From Flavonifractor hominis (GTDB lineage: Bacteria; Bacillota; Clostridia; Oscillospirales; Oscillospiraceae), in NCBI RefSeq assembly GCF_040095835.1, contig NZ_JBBMFT010000006.1, forward strand, positions 70,075 to 134,074: a stretch of DNA of 64,000 bases, in the 5' to 3' direction. Of this stretch, positions 23,857 through 32,423 are shown piece by piece. The position numbers and the translations under genes are program-made. The notes under the pieces were generated by a model. That model had not been told where the DNA came from. It searched no databases and was given only the letters and a program-made list of their open reading frames with translations. Numbering within the stretch: the stretch's first letter is position 1; every line of letters begins with the position of its first letter.

Positions 23857-24729
23857 ATGAAAGTCCGTAAGGCTGTTATTCCCGCTGCGGGGCTTGGTAC
23901 CCGGATGCTTCCGGCCACCAAGACTGTGCCCAAAGAGATGCTCCCCATGGTGGACAAGCCGGTGATCCAGTACATCATTGAGGAGGCAGTGGCCTCCGGA
24001 ATTGAGGATATCCTCATTGTCACCAACCGCGCCAAGTCCGCCATGGACGACTACTTTGACTATTACCCCGAGTTGGAGACCCGTCTGCTCCAGGCCGGGA
24101 AAGAGAGAGAGTTGGTGGAGGTCCGCCGGGCGGCGGATCTGGCTAACATCTTCTATGTCCGGCAGAAGGAGACCAAGGGATTGGGCCACGCCATTTCCCG
24201 GGCCCGGCGTTTTGTGGGGGATGAGCCCTTTGCGGTGCTGCTGGGAGACGATATTATGCGGGCGGAAAAGCCGGTTACCCTCCAGCTGGTGGAGGCGGCC
24301 GAGAAATACGGAGCGTCCGCGGTCGGGGTACAGCGGGTGGCGACTCAGGCCATCTCCCGCTACTCCTCGGTAAAGGTGGCTCCGCTGGAGGATCGGATTT
24401 TCAGCGTTTCAGATATGAATGAGAAGCCGACCCCCCAGCAGATGTTCTCCAACTATGCTATCCTGGGGCGGTATGTACTTACGCCTGATATTTTTGACAT
24501 CCTGGAAAATGTCAAGCCGGGCTATGGCGGGGAGATCCAGCTTACGGACGGTCTGCGGGAGCTCTGCCAGCGCAACCGGATGGTGGCAGTGGACTTTGAG
24601 GGACGCCGGTATGACACCGGTAACCTGTGTGGATTTCTGGAGGCGACCATCGACTTTGCTCTGGAAAACAAAGCCACGGCTTCCTGGCTGCGCGGTTTCC
24701 TGAAGGAAAAGGCGGAGCAGCTCAAGTAA
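23857..24729 (+). CDS. galU: UTP-glucose-1-phosphate uridylyltransferase
   Basis: Makes UDP-glucose from UTP and glucose 1-phosphate. 290 residues, the normal size. N-terminal KAVIPAAGLGTRMLPATKTVPKEMLPMVDKPVIQYIIEEA is the nucleotide-binding signature; LGDDIM carries the metal Asp; YGGEIQLTDGLRELCQRN is the family C-terminal motif. AAGGAGG precedes the ATG; a bidirectional terminator follows. Confidence 0.95.
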   Translation: MKVRKAVIPAAGLGTRMLPATKTVPKEMLPMVDKPVIQYIIEEAVASGIEDILIVTNRAKSAMDDYFDYYPELETRLLQAGKERELVEVRRAADLANIFYVRQKETKGLGHAISRARRFVGDEPFAVLLGDDIMRAEKPVTLQLVEAAEKYGASAVGVQRVATQAISRYSSVKVAPLEDRIFSVSDMNEKPTPQQMFSNYAILGRYVLTPDIFDILENVKPGYGGEIQLTDGLRELCQRNRMVAVDFEGRRYDTGNLCGFLEATIDFALENKATASWLRGFLKEKAEQLK

Positions 24730-24738
24730 AAAGAACAA

Positions 24739-24784
24739 ATAACAGGGGCGGGAAGCAGACATGCTTCCCGCCCCTGTTATTTTG
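24739..24784. terminator. Bidirectional terminator
   Basis: A 19-bp perfect inverted repeat (ATAACAGGGGCGGGAAGCA and its complement) with a 4-nt loop between the convergent galU and PepSY-protein genes. Confidence 0.88.
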
Positions 24785-24790
24785 TATGAG

Positions 24791-25573
24791 TCAGTCGTCG
24801 TAATCCACATCCCAGTCCACGATGACGCCGGTAACAGCGTTGATCTCGCAGTCGTACTCTGTACGGCCGGAGCGCAGTTCCAGTTCATAGACATAGCGGC
24901 CGTCATCCCGATCCAGCTCGCATTTTACCACAGTAGCGCCCGATGGAGCCTTGGCCAGGGCGATGGACTTGGCCTTTTCCTCGCTGATCAAGTCATCCTG
25001 GGATACGCTGGTGCCGGAATTGCCCGGCCGGGAAAGGGAAAAATCATCCCAGTCCTTGTCAAAGGAGCGGATGGTGCCGGTTACCGCATCGATGTCGTAA
25101 TCGTACTCCGTATTGCCGGCATAGAACTCCACTTCATACTCCACTTTGCCGTCGTCCCAATCCAGACCGGCCTTGACAAACACAGCGTCGTCAGCCTTGA
25201 CACCGGCATGCTCCAGGGCGATGGATTTGGCCTTTTCCACCGTGATATAGTCGGAGGCGGTGGGAGTGGAGGCAATATATTGGTCGTAGGTCGTGAGTAC
25301 GGCGGTGTAATTGGCGGAATCAAAGTCCACCTTCAGGCCGGCGGCCTCACAGATGGCACGCACGGGGGCATAGGTAGTGCCGTTATAGGAGAAGAGGGGG
25401 ACATCCTTGCCGTTGGCATCTTTGGGGGAGAACGTGGCGCCGTTGAGGGTGATGCGGATGTTGTCATCCACTGTAATGGTACGGGTGGCCGCCATAGCGG
25501 AAACGCCCAGTCCTGCTACCAGTGCTGCTACCAGAATACCGCTGAAAAAGCCTTTGCCGAAACCTCTCTTCAT
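24791..25573 (-). CDS. Secreted stalk-domain protein with two PepSY domains
   Basis: A 260-residue exported protein. The signal peptide (GKGFFSGILVAALVAGLGVSAMAA) is followed by a copper-amine-oxidase-N-like stalk domain (TITVDDNIRITLNGATFSPKDANG, NGTTYAPVRAICEAAGLKVDFD) and two PepSY repeats, each with ISEEKAKSIAL / ITVEKAKSIAL starts and a TEYDYDIDAVTGTI or TEYDCEINAVTGVI end. PepSY domains are linked to inhibition or chaperoning of secreted proteases. The C-terminus is very acidic. Its target is unknown. Confidence 0.82.
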   Translation of the reverse strand: MKRGFGKGFFSGILVAALVAGLGVSAMAATRTITVDDNIRITLNGATFSPKDANGKDVPLFSYNGTTYAPVRAICEAAGLKVDFDSANYTAVLTTYDQYIASTPTASDYITVEKAKSIALEHAGVKADDAVFVKAGLDWDDGKVEYEVEFYAGNTEYDYDIDAVTGTIRSFDKDWDDFSLSRPGNSGTSVSQDDLISEEKAKSIALAKAPSGATVVKCELDRDDGRYVYELELRSGRTEYDCEINAVTGVIVDWDVDYDD

Positions 25574-25704
25574 AGTAAAAACTCCTTTTCCGTTGATGAT
25601 TGTACTAGTGTTCTCGGGCCCTTCTGTCTTAGAAATGAACGGAAGGGGTTTTTTATTGCATCCAAAATAAAAAAACTTTTTTTCTTTTTTTGAGATGCAA
25701 AGAC

Positions 25705-25788
25705 TTGACTTTCCGTTGGATTCCTATATAATAATATAGCTTGTTTCTAATAAACAGGCACATCCTTGCCCCCGCAAAGGGCGGGGGC
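25705..25788 (+). promoter_or_regulatory. rpsF promoter and GC-rich leader hairpin
   Basis: TTGACT (25705-25710) and TATAAT (25727-25732), spacer 16, begin a ~75-nt leader with a perfect 8-bp GC hairpin (25768-25775 with 25781-25788, loop AAAGG). Leaders of rpsF operons are often targets for S6:S18 feedback; whether this hairpin holds the binding site I cannot tell. Confidence 0.55.
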
Positions 25789-25816
25789 CATACGTCCATA
25801 AGGAGGTGCAAACAAA

Positions 25817-26116
25817 ATGGCAAAACTCAGCGGTAATTATGAGGTGGTCTACATCCTCGATCCCAACCTGGGTGAGGAGGCCACTGCTGCCATGGTGACC
25901 AAGTTCAAGACTCTGGTGGAGCAGAACGGCACCCTGGCTGAGGTTGACGAGTGGGGCAAGCGCCACCTGGCCTATCCCATCAACGACCTGACCGAGGGCT
26001 ACTATGTGCTGATGACTTTTGAGGCCAAGCCCGAGTTCCCCCGCGAGCTGGATCGTATCCTGCGGATCACCGACGGCGTGATGCGTTCCCTGATCGTCTG
26101 CAAGGACGAGAAGTAA
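25817..26116 (+). CDS. rpsF: 30S ribosomal protein S6
   Basis: 99 residues, normal for S6: YEVVYILDPNLGEEATAAMVTKFKTLVEQNG, VDEWGKRHLAYPINDLTEGYYVLMTFEA, and DRILRITDGVMRSLIV. Binds S18 and 16S rRNA in the small-subunit platform. First gene of rpsF-ssb-rpsR. Confidence 0.97.
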   Translation: MAKLSGNYEVVYILDPNLGEEATAAMVTKFKTLVEQNGTLAEVDEWGKRHLAYPINDLTEGYYVLMTFEAKPEFPRELDRILRITDGVMRSLIVCKDEK

Positions 26117-26132
26117 GAAGGGAGCGGCAGTC

Positions 26133-26603
26133 ATGCTGAACCGGATTATTCTAATGGGTCGTCTGACCCGTGATCCCGAGCTGCGCCACACCCAGACAGG
26201 GACCCCCGTGGCCTCTTTCTCTCTGGCGGTGGACCGGGATTTCAAGGACAAGACCACTGGCGAAAAGTCTACCGACTTCATCGATATTGTGGCTTGGCGT
26301 CAGACTGCCGAATTTGTCTCCCGTTTCTTCACCAAGGGCCGCCTGGCTGTGGTGGAGGGCCGGCTCCAGCTGCGTGACTGGACCGACCGGGACGGCAATA
26401 AGCGCCGTACTGCGGAAGTGATCGCCGACAATGTGTATTTCGGCGACTCCAAGCGGGATGCCGAGGCGGGTGGTTATGCTGCTCCCGCGCCCGGCGGTTT
26501 CGGGGCCCCTGCGGGTGGCTATGCGCCGCCTCCGGCCGCGCCCCTGGGCGGCGGCGACCAGTTCGCCGAACTCTCCGACGACGACGGGGAGCTGCCCTTT
26601 TAA
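26133..26603 (+). CDS. ssb: Single-stranded DNA-binding protein
   Basis: 156 residues. The N-terminal OB fold (MLNRIILMGRLTRDPELRHTQTGTPVASFSLAVDRDFKD ... DFIDIVAWRQTAEFVSRFFTKGRLAVVEGRLQLRDW) is followed by a Gly/Pro/Ala-rich linker and the acidic tip DDDGELPF that recruits partner proteins. Sits between rpsF and rpsR as in most Firmicutes. Confidence 0.97.
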   Translation: MLNRIILMGRLTRDPELRHTQTGTPVASFSLAVDRDFKDKTTGEKSTDFIDIVAWRQTAEFVSRFFTKGRLAVVEGRLQLRDWTDRDGNKRRTAEVIADNVYFGDSKRDAEAGGYAAPAPGGFGAPAGGYAPPPAAPLGGGDQFAELSDDDGELPF

Positions 26604-26683
26604 TTGATTTTTGGCGCGCAACGTTCGGCGCGCTGCATAAACAAGCCGGGCTGTAGGCCCGTGGAAAAAGGAGGTTCCCTGTT

Positions 26684-26923
26684 ATGGCTATGGATAGAGA
26701 GCGCCCCCGCGGCCGCAAGCGCCGCAAGGTCTGCACCTTCTGTGTGGACAAGGTGGAGCACATCGATTATAAGGATGCTGTGAAGCTGCGTCGGTTCCTG
26801 TCCGAGCGGAGCAAGATCCTGCCCCGCCGTACCACCGGCACCTGCGCCATGCATCAGCGTCAGCTGACCGAGGCCATCAAGCGTGCCCGTCAGATCGCGC
26901 TGCTGCCCTTCGTGACCGACTAA
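26684..26923 (+). CDS. rpsR: 30S ribosomal protein S18
   Basis: 79 residues: RRKVCTFCVDKVEHIDYKDAVKLRRFLSERSKILPRRTTGTCAMHQRQLTEAIKRARQIALLPFV, the full conserved S18 core, including two cysteines in CTFC that may bind zinc in this C+ paralogue type. Third gene of the operon; AAGGAGG precedes the ATG; terminator follows. Confidence 0.97.
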   Translation: MAMDRERPRGRKRRKVCTFCVDKVEHIDYKDAVKLRRFLSERSKILPRRTTGTCAMHQRQLTEAIKRARQIALLPFVTD

Positions 26924-26937
26924 TCGAATCACAATTG

Positions 26938-26977
26938 AAAAACGGCAGATACTGTTTTGCAGTATCTGCCGTTTTTT
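26938..26977. terminator. Bidirectional terminator
   Basis: Stem AAACGGCAGATACTG / CAGTATCTGCCGTTT with loop TTTTG between the convergent rpsR and aminotransferase genes. Confidence 0.87.
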
Positions 26978-26990
26978 ATTTTATAAACAT

Positions 26991-28157
26991 TTAGGCCATT
27001 TTGGACTTGATATCACTTAGACGGTTCAGAGCCTCCAGCAGAGTCTCGTCCTTCTTGGCAAAGTGGAGGCGTACGATGTTGCGTACATCTTCCATAAAGA
27101 AGGAGGTGCCGGGTACGGCGGCCACGCCGACTTTTTGCGTCATCTCCTCACAGAACTCCACATCGGTCTGCCCCTTCTTCAGATAAGGGCCGATGTCCGC
27201 CAGGACGAAGTAGGTTCCCTGAGGATCGGTGAAAGGGATCCCGATGTTTCGCAGTCCATCGGTAAACAGCTGCTTCATATGCGCATAGTGAGCGCCGAAC
27301 TCCTCATAGTAGCTGTCCGGCATCTCCAGTCCGGCAATGGCGGCCTCCATCAAAGGAGAAGGAGCCCCCACGGCGTTGAAATCATGGTACTGCTTTATTT
27401 TATCCATGATTTCCTTGGGCGCGATGGCGTAGCCCAGTCGCCAGCCGGTGATGGAGTAGGTCTTGGACAGAGAGGAGCAGGAGATGGTCCGCTCCCACAT
27501 GCCGGGCATATTGCACATGTACAGGTGCTTGTGAGGGGCGTAGACGATGTGCTCATACACTTCGTCCATGATGGCGTACACATCGTATTTGACACACAGC
27601 TCGGCAATGAGCTTCAGCTCTTCCTCTGTAAATACTTTGCCGCTGGGGTTGGAGGGGTTGCAGATCAGAATGGCCTTGGGGTGCTGTTTGAAAGCGTCCT
27701 CCAGCACATTGGGGTCGAAGTGGAACTGGGGAGGGACCAGAGGCACGTAGATGGGTTCGCAGTCGGCAAAGAGGATCTGGGCGTGGTAGTTCTCAAAGTA
27801 GGGGGAGAAGAGTACCACCTTGTCCCCGGGGTTAGTGAGAGCGAAGATGGAGTCCACCATAGCCTCGGTAGAACCGATGGTTACCACCATCTCGGTCTCC
27901 GGATCAATGTCCCGGCCCATGAAGCGCTTACATTTTTTAGCCAGGGCCAGGCGGAAATTGGGGGCGCCCATGGTGATGGGATACTGGTGGGGGCCCTCAT
28001 GGCTCACCTGGGCCAGCCGGTCCAACAGGGCCTGGGGCGGGTCGAAATCGGGGAACCCCTGGGCCAGGTTGATGGCGTTGTTGGCGATAGCGATACGGGT
28101 CATCCGACGGATGACCGAGTCGGTAAAATACTGGGTTTTGCTGCTCATCGGCTGCAT
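26991..28157 (-). CDS. PLP-dependent class I/II aminotransferase
   Basis: A 388-residue fold-type I aminotransferase. AINLAQGFPDFDPPQALLDRL near the N-terminus, ICNPSNPSGKVFTEEEL, and the PLP-lysine motif SSLSKTYSITGWRLGYAIAP are clear. Closest by eye to aspartate or aromatic aminotransferases of the PatA/AraT type. It is the last gene of the ior unit (iorA, iorB, paaK, ACT protein), so a role in converting aromatic amino acids to arylpyruvates is likely; the substrate is inferred. GAGGT lies before the ATG. Confidence 0.88.
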   Translation of the reverse strand: MQPMSSKTQYFTDSVIRRMTRIAIANNAINLAQGFPDFDPPQALLDRLAQVSHEGPHQYPITMGAPNFRLALAKKCKRFMGRDIDPETEMVVTIGSTEAMVDSIFALTNPGDKVVLFSPYFENYHAQILFADCEPIYVPLVPPQFHFDPNVLEDAFKQHPKAILICNPSNPSGKVFTEEELKLIAELCVKYDVYAIMDEVYEHIVYAPHKHLYMCNMPGMWERTISCSSLSKTYSITGWRLGYAIAPKEIMDKIKQYHDFNAVGAPSPLMEAAIAGLEMPDSYYEEFGAHYAHMKQLFTDGLRNIGIPFTDPQGTYFVLADIGPYLKKGQTDVEFCEEMTQKVGVAAVPGTSFFMEDVRNIVRLHFAKKDETLLEALNRLSDIKSKMA

Positions 28158-28168
28158 AATGTGCTACC

Positions 28169-28612
28169 TCATTTCTGTTCGTCTAGGATCCCCAACTCCC
28201 CATGGAGAGCGGGAGGCATCCCGTTGTCCTTCAGCAGGGTGGCCAGTCGTTCAATATCCCCCACACGGAAGATCATGCAGGCCCGGCCCTGAACCTGTCC
28301 GAACACGGAGTAGACATACTCCACGTCGATATTCTCTTTGGCAAGCAGGGTGAGAATTCGTCCCAGGGCGCCCGGTTCATCGGGTACCACCACTGCCAGC
28401 ACGGGAGTCATGGACAGGATAAAGCCGTGTTCCAGCAACAGGGAGGCCGCCCGCTGGGGACGGTCCACGATCATGCGCAGCACGCCGTAGTCGCTGGTCT
28501 CGGCAATGTGCAGAGCCCGCATGTTGACCTGATGCTCGGCCAGAATGGTGGTGATCTCCGCCAGCTGACCGGCGCGGTTCTCCAGAAAGACGGAAATTTG
28601 TTGGATCGTCAT
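28169..28612 (-). CDS. Tandem ACT-domain protein
   Basis: A 147-residue protein of two ACT domains: MTIQQISVFLENRAGQLAEITTILAEHQVNMRALHIAE and VLAVVVPDEPGALGRILTLLAKENIDVEYVYSVFGQVQGRACMIFRV. ACT domains bind amino acids. Genes of this type are regularly found next to phenylacetate-CoA ligase and indolepyruvate oxidoreductase; presumably an aromatic-amino-acid sensor for that pathway. No catalytic domain. Confidence 0.88.
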   Translation of the reverse strand: MTIQQISVFLENRAGQLAEITTILAEHQVNMRALHIAETSDYGVLRMIVDRPQRAASLLLEHGFILSMTPVLAVVVPDEPGALGRILTLLAKENIDVEYVYSVFGQVQGRACMIFRVGDIERLATLLKDNGMPPALHGELGILDEQK

Positions 28613-28627
28613 ATGCTCGCTCCTCCC

Positions 28628-29929
28628 TTAAATCTTCCGCTTGTCGATGACCCGGACCGCTTTGCCCTCGCTGCGCTGGATGGACTTGGGGGCCACCAGG
28701 CGCACCTTGGCATAGATGCCCAGCATGGCCTTCAGGGCGGCTACCACCTGCTTTTCCTTCTCGGCCACCTGGCTCAGCTGGTCGGAGAACATCTCGGGGG
28801 TCATCTCCACCAGTACCTCCATGGTGTCGGTGTTGTTGACCCGGTCCACGATGATCTGGTAGTTGGGGGCGAAGCTCTGGCCCAGCAGTACCGTCTCGAT
28901 CTGGGACGGGAACACATTGACGCCCTTGATGATGAGCATGTCGTCGCTGCGGCCCATGGGCTTGCTCATCTTCACATGGGTGCGGCCGCAGGGACAATCC
29001 TCGTGATGGAGCACACAGATATCCCGGGTGCGGTAGCGCAGCAGGGGGAAGGCCTCCTTGGTGATGGAGGTAAACACCAGCTCACCCTTGGACCCCTCGG
29101 GGAGCACCTCACCGGTGTTGGGGTCGATGATCTCGGCGATGAAGTGATCCTCATTGATGTGCATGCCGCTCTGGGCGGAGCACTCGAAGGACACGCCGGG
29201 GCCCGACAGCTCGGTGAGGCCGTAGATGTCATAGGCCTTGATGCCCAAAGTCTCCTCAATGTTCTGCCGCATCTCCTGGCTCCAGGCCTCGGCGCCGAAG
29301 ATGCCCGCCTTCAGGGGGATCTGGTCGGGGGTGAGACCCATCTCCTTCATGCTCTCGGCCAGGTAGGCGGCGTAGGAGGGGGTGCAGCACAGAATGGTGG
29401 CGTTGAGATCCCGGATAAACATGATCTGACGCTCGGTGTTGCCGGAGGAGGTGGGGATGGTGAGGCAGCCCACCTTGTGGGAGCCGCCGTTGAGGCCGGG
29501 GCCGCCGGTAAACAGGCCGTAGCCGTAGGAAACCTGGCACACGTCCTCATTGGTGCCGCCGGCTGCCATAATGGCCCGGGCGCAGCAGTCCTCCCACAGG
29601 TCGATGTCGTGCTGGGTGTAGAAGGCCACCACCCGCTTGCCGGTAGTGCCGGAGGTGGACTGAATGCGGACGCAGTCCTTCAGGGGACGGGCCAGCAGGC
29701 CGTAGGGATAGGCCTCCCGCAGGTCGTCTTTGGTGACGAAGGGCAGTTTGTGCAGGTCGTCCACGCCCTTGATGTCCTCGGGGGTGAGGCCCTTCTCCTC
29801 CATCTTTCTGCGGTAGTAGGGCACGTTGTCCCAAACATTATGGACTTGCTTGACCAGACGCTCGTTCTGCCAGGCACGGATCTGCTCCCGGCTGGCACAC
29901 TCGATGTCTTTCTGATAGTAACGCTCCAT
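28628..29929 (-). CDS. paaK: Phenylacetate-CoA ligase-like AMP-forming enzyme
   Basis: A 433-residue acyl-adenylate enzyme of the PaaK family. The P-loop reads IQSTSGTTGKRVVAFYTQHDID, the substrate/adenylate motif GAEAWSQEMRQNIEETLGIKAYDIYGLTELSGPG, and the hinge region GRSDDMLIIKGVNVFPSQIE. Activates aryl acids such as phenylacetate or indoleacetate to CoA thioesters, or runs in reverse to make ATP from aryl-acyl-CoA produced by the indolepyruvate oxidoreductase encoded upstream. The direction is inferred from the operon. Confidence 0.92.
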   Translation of the reverse strand: MERYYQKDIECASREQIRAWQNERLVKQVHNVWDNVPYYRRKMEEKGLTPEDIKGVDDLHKLPFVTKDDLREAYPYGLLARPLKDCVRIQSTSGTTGKRVVAFYTQHDIDLWEDCCARAIMAAGGTNEDVCQVSYGYGLFTGGPGLNGGSHKVGCLTIPTSSGNTERQIMFIRDLNATILCCTPSYAAYLAESMKEMGLTPDQIPLKAGIFGAEAWSQEMRQNIEETLGIKAYDIYGLTELSGPGVSFECSAQSGMHINEDHFIAEIIDPNTGEVLPEGSKGELVFTSITKEAFPLLRYRTRDICVLHHEDCPCGRTHVKMSKPMGRSDDMLIIKGVNVFPSQIETVLLGQSFAPNYQIIVDRVNNTDTMEVLVEMTPEMFSDQLSQVAEKEKQVVAALKAMLGIYAKVRLVAPKSIQRSEGKAVRVIDKRKI

Positions 29930-29950
29930 GTTCTCTCTCTCCCTTGTGCC

Positions 29951-30523
29951 TCAGGAATTTCTGCCCAGGTGGAAGGCGGTCCGGTTCAGCTCCAGGAACT
30001 TCTCCGGCACGCTGTTGGTGATGGCCTTCTGCCATACCTCTTCCGGCAGATCGAAGTACCGGGAGAGCCGCCCCATCAGCACCAGATTCACCGCCTTGCT
30101 GCTGCCGGCCTCCTCGGCCAGAGCCAAAGCGTCCATGGCGTCTACGTTTGCTCCGGCGGCAGTCATCTTCTCCACCAGGTTCTGGGGATACTCCGCCGCA
30201 CCGGTGATGACCGGCATGGGGTTGGTCTGCTGGGTGTTGGTGATGATCCGGCCGTCGGGGCGGAGAAACTCCAGCCACCGGGCGGCTTCCAGCAGTTCAA
30301 AGGAGACAATGAAGTTCGCCTCTCCCTTATCGATGACCGGGGAATACACCTTGTCGCCGTAACGCACATAGGTGACCACGCTGCCGCCCCGCTGGCTCAT
30401 GCCGTGGACCTCGGATACTTTCACATCATAGCCCTGGTCCAGCAGCAGACGGCCCAGAAGTTTGCTGGCCAGCAGGGTACCCTGGCCGCCCACGCCTACG
30501 ATCATGATATTTTTGGTCTGCAT
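29951..30523 (-). CDS. iorB: Indolepyruvate:ferredoxin oxidoreductase, beta subunit
   Basis: 190 residues of the gamma/beta-type 2-oxoacid oxidoreductase domain: IMIVGVGGQGTLLASKLLGRLLLDQGYDVKVSEVHGMSQRGGSVVTYVRYG. Partner of IorA; oxidises indole-, phenyl- or hydroxyphenylpyruvate to aryl-acetyl-CoA with reduction of ferredoxin. It lies 3 bp after iorA. Confidence 0.93.
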   Translation of the reverse strand: MQTKNIMIVGVGGQGTLLASKLLGRLLLDQGYDVKVSEVHGMSQRGGSVVTYVRYGDKVYSPVIDKGEANFIVSFELLEAARWLEFLRPDGRIITNTQQTNPMPVITGAAEYPQNLVEKMTAAGANVDAMDALALAEEAGSSKAVNLVLMGRLSRYFDLPEEVWQKAITNSVPEKFLELNRTAFHLGRNS

Positions 30524-30526
30524 ACC

Positions 30527-32269
30527 TTACACCTCCTGGGGCGCCTGGAGCGCATCGAATTTGCACAGCTGCTGGCACACGCCGCAGCCCACGCACAGGG
30601 TAGCGTCTACCCCGGCCTTGCCGTCCCGGACGGAGATGGCGGGGCAGCCGATCTTCATGCAGGCCTTGCAGCCCACACACTTGGAGGTCTCGACCGTCAG
30701 AGGTGCCTTGTGCTTGACGTATTTGAGCAGGGCGCAGGGACGACGGGAAATGACCACCGATGCCTCGGGAGCTGCCAGCTCCTCCTTGATGACACTCTCG
30801 CACTGAGCCAAGTCGTAAGGGTCCACCACCCGCACCCGGCGAATGCCAACCGCTTTGCACAGGGACTCCAGATCGATCTTGGTGCAGGGGTCCCCCTTCA
30901 GATTAAATCCGGTAGTTGGGTTCTGCTGGTGACCGGTCATGCCGGTGATGGAGTTGTCCAGGATGATGACGGTGGCGTTGGACTCGTTGTAGGCGATGTT
31001 GACGAGTCCCGTGATGCCCGAGTGCATGAAGGTAGAGTCGCCGATGACTGCTACCGTCTTTCCATCCATCTCCCCGCCGCTGCCCTTCAGAAAACCATGC
31101 AGACCGGATACCGAGGCGCCCATGCAGATGGTGGAGTCGATAGCACTGAGGGGAGCCACTGCCCCAAGCGTGTAGCAGCCAATGTCGCCCAGCACGGTGA
31201 GCTTCAGCTTATTCAAGGTATAGAACAGACCGCGATGGGGGCAGCCGGCGCACATCACTGGAGGCCGGGCGGGGATGTTTTCCTCCAGAGCCTTGCCGGC
31301 AGCGGGCGCGACCCCAAGCTTTTCGGCCACCAGGTTTTGGCTCAGTTCTCCGATGGGGGAGAAGTAATCCTTCCCCGCCAGGGCCAGGCCTAGGGCGCGG
31401 CAGTGGTCCTCGATAAAGCCGTCCAGCTCCTCTACCACGGTCAGCAGATCCACGGAAGCGGCGAAGTCCCGAATTTTCTGGTCCGGCATGGGCCAGACCA
31501 TGCCCAGTTTGAGCACCGGGTATTTATCGCCGCATACTTCCTTCACGTACTGGTAGCTGGTGGAGGAGGTGATGATGCCGATCTTATGGTCGGAACCCTC
31601 TTCTACCCGATTGAGGGGGGAGGTTTCCGCATACGCAGCCAGAGCGGCCAGACGATCCTCGACCACTGGGTGGCGCAGCTTGGCATAGCCGGGCATCATG
31701 ATGTACTTGGCGGGCTTCTTTTCATAAGGCACCGGAGCGGGTTCCAAGCGCTCGGCGGTCTCCACCACACTCTGGGAATGGGACACCCGGGTACACATCT
31801 TCAGCAGAACCGGGGTGTCGAACTGCTCGGACAGTTCATAGGCCAGCTTGGTAAAAGCCAGGGCCTCTGCGGAGTCGGCTGGCTCCAGCATGGGCAGCTT
31901 GGCAGCCTGGGCATAGTGGCGGGAGTCCTGCTCATTCTGAGAGGAGTGCATCCCCGCGTCATCCGCCACGCCGATGATCATACCGGCGTTGACGCCGGTG
32001 TAGGCGATGGTAAACAGGGGATCGGCGGCCACGTTGAGGCCCACATGCTTCATGCCGCAGAAGGAGCGCCGGCCGGCCAGACTGGCGCCGAAGGCGGTCT
32101 CCATGGCCACCTTTTCGTTGGGGGCCCACTCGGCGTAAATTTCCTGGTATTTGGCGGCGGCCTCGGTGATCTCGGTGCTGGGAGTGCCGGGGTAGCTGGA
32201 CACAACGGCGCAGCCCGCCTCATAGAGGCCCCGGGCCACGGCCTCGTTGCCGAGCATCAGGGTTTTCAT
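30527..32269 (-). CDS. iorA: Indolepyruvate:ferredoxin oxidoreductase, alpha subunit
   Basis: A 580-residue TPP enzyme. The pyrimidine-binding N-terminal domain (KTLMLGNEAVARGLYEAGCAVVSSYPGTPSTEI) and TPP domain (PPVMCAGCPHRGLFYTLNKLKLTVLGDIGCYTLG; VIGDSTFMHSGITGLVNIAYN) are followed by two 4Fe-4S motifs (CVGCKACMKIGCP; CVGCGVCQQLCKF). Works with IorB in fermentation of aromatic amino acids. I chose the ATG at 32269 (MKTLMLGNEA), which follows AAAAGGAG; a longer frame runs back through the attenuator. A structured leader precedes it. Confidence 0.95.
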   Translation of the reverse strand: MKTLMLGNEAVARGLYEAGCAVVSSYPGTPSTEITEAAAKYQEIYAEWAPNEKVAMETAFGASLAGRRSFCGMKHVGLNVAADPLFTIAYTGVNAGMIIGVADDAGMHSSQNEQDSRHYAQAAKLPMLEPADSAEALAFTKLAYELSEQFDTPVLLKMCTRVSHSQSVVETAERLEPAPVPYEKKPAKYIMMPGYAKLRHPVVEDRLAALAAYAETSPLNRVEEGSDHKIGIITSSTSYQYVKEVCGDKYPVLKLGMVWPMPDQKIRDFAASVDLLTVVEELDGFIEDHCRALGLALAGKDYFSPIGELSQNLVAEKLGVAPAAGKALEENIPARPPVMCAGCPHRGLFYTLNKLKLTVLGDIGCYTLGAVAPLSAIDSTICMGASVSGLHGFLKGSGGEMDGKTVAVIGDSTFMHSGITGLVNIAYNESNATVIILDNSITGMTGHQQNPTTGFNLKGDPCTKIDLESLCKAVGIRRVRVVDPYDLAQCESVIKEELAAPEASVVISRRPCALLKYVKHKAPLTVETSKCVGCKACMKIGCPAISVRDGKAGVDATLCVGCGVCQQLCKFDALQAPQEV

Positions 32270-32394
32270 GGTACATCTCTCCTTTTCAGAGGCCGGGAAG
32301 ATAAAAAACGTCCTCTGCATCCCTGCAGAGGACGATGAATTCCGGCGAAACGGCCTCTACCTGGTTCCGTTCTCGCAAAACTTTGAACGGTTTT
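32270..32394 (-). promoter_or_regulatory. iorA leader with candidate attenuator
   Basis: The ~120-nt leader starts with a CCGUUC/GAACGG stem and ends with an intrinsic terminator (10-bp stem, 32309-32318 with 32325-32334, 6-nt loop) followed by UUUUUU (32303-32308). GUAGAGG (RNA, 32354-32360) can pair with CCUCUGC of the terminator 5' arm, an alternative antiterminator helix. No T-box sequence or known riboswitch consensus was recognised. Confidence 0.62.
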
Positions 32395-32423
32395 ACTTTA
32401 TCACTTTGTGATAATAAAGTCAA
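32395..32423 (-). promoter_or_regulatory. ior promoter with perfect palindromic operator in its spacer
   Basis: Minus strand TTGACT (32418-32423) and TAAAGT (32395-32400), spacer 17. The whole spacer is covered by a perfect palindrome TTATCAC-N3-GTGATAA (32398-32414), a probable repressor site. The -35 overlaps the end of the SSS transporter gene. Confidence 0.7.

Noticed and set aside
28202..31393. A 1063-codon plus-strand open frame
   Set aside because: It lies antisense to the ACT, paaK, iorB and iorA genes, whose proteins have unmistakable motifs; the long frame is a product of high GC and codon bias.
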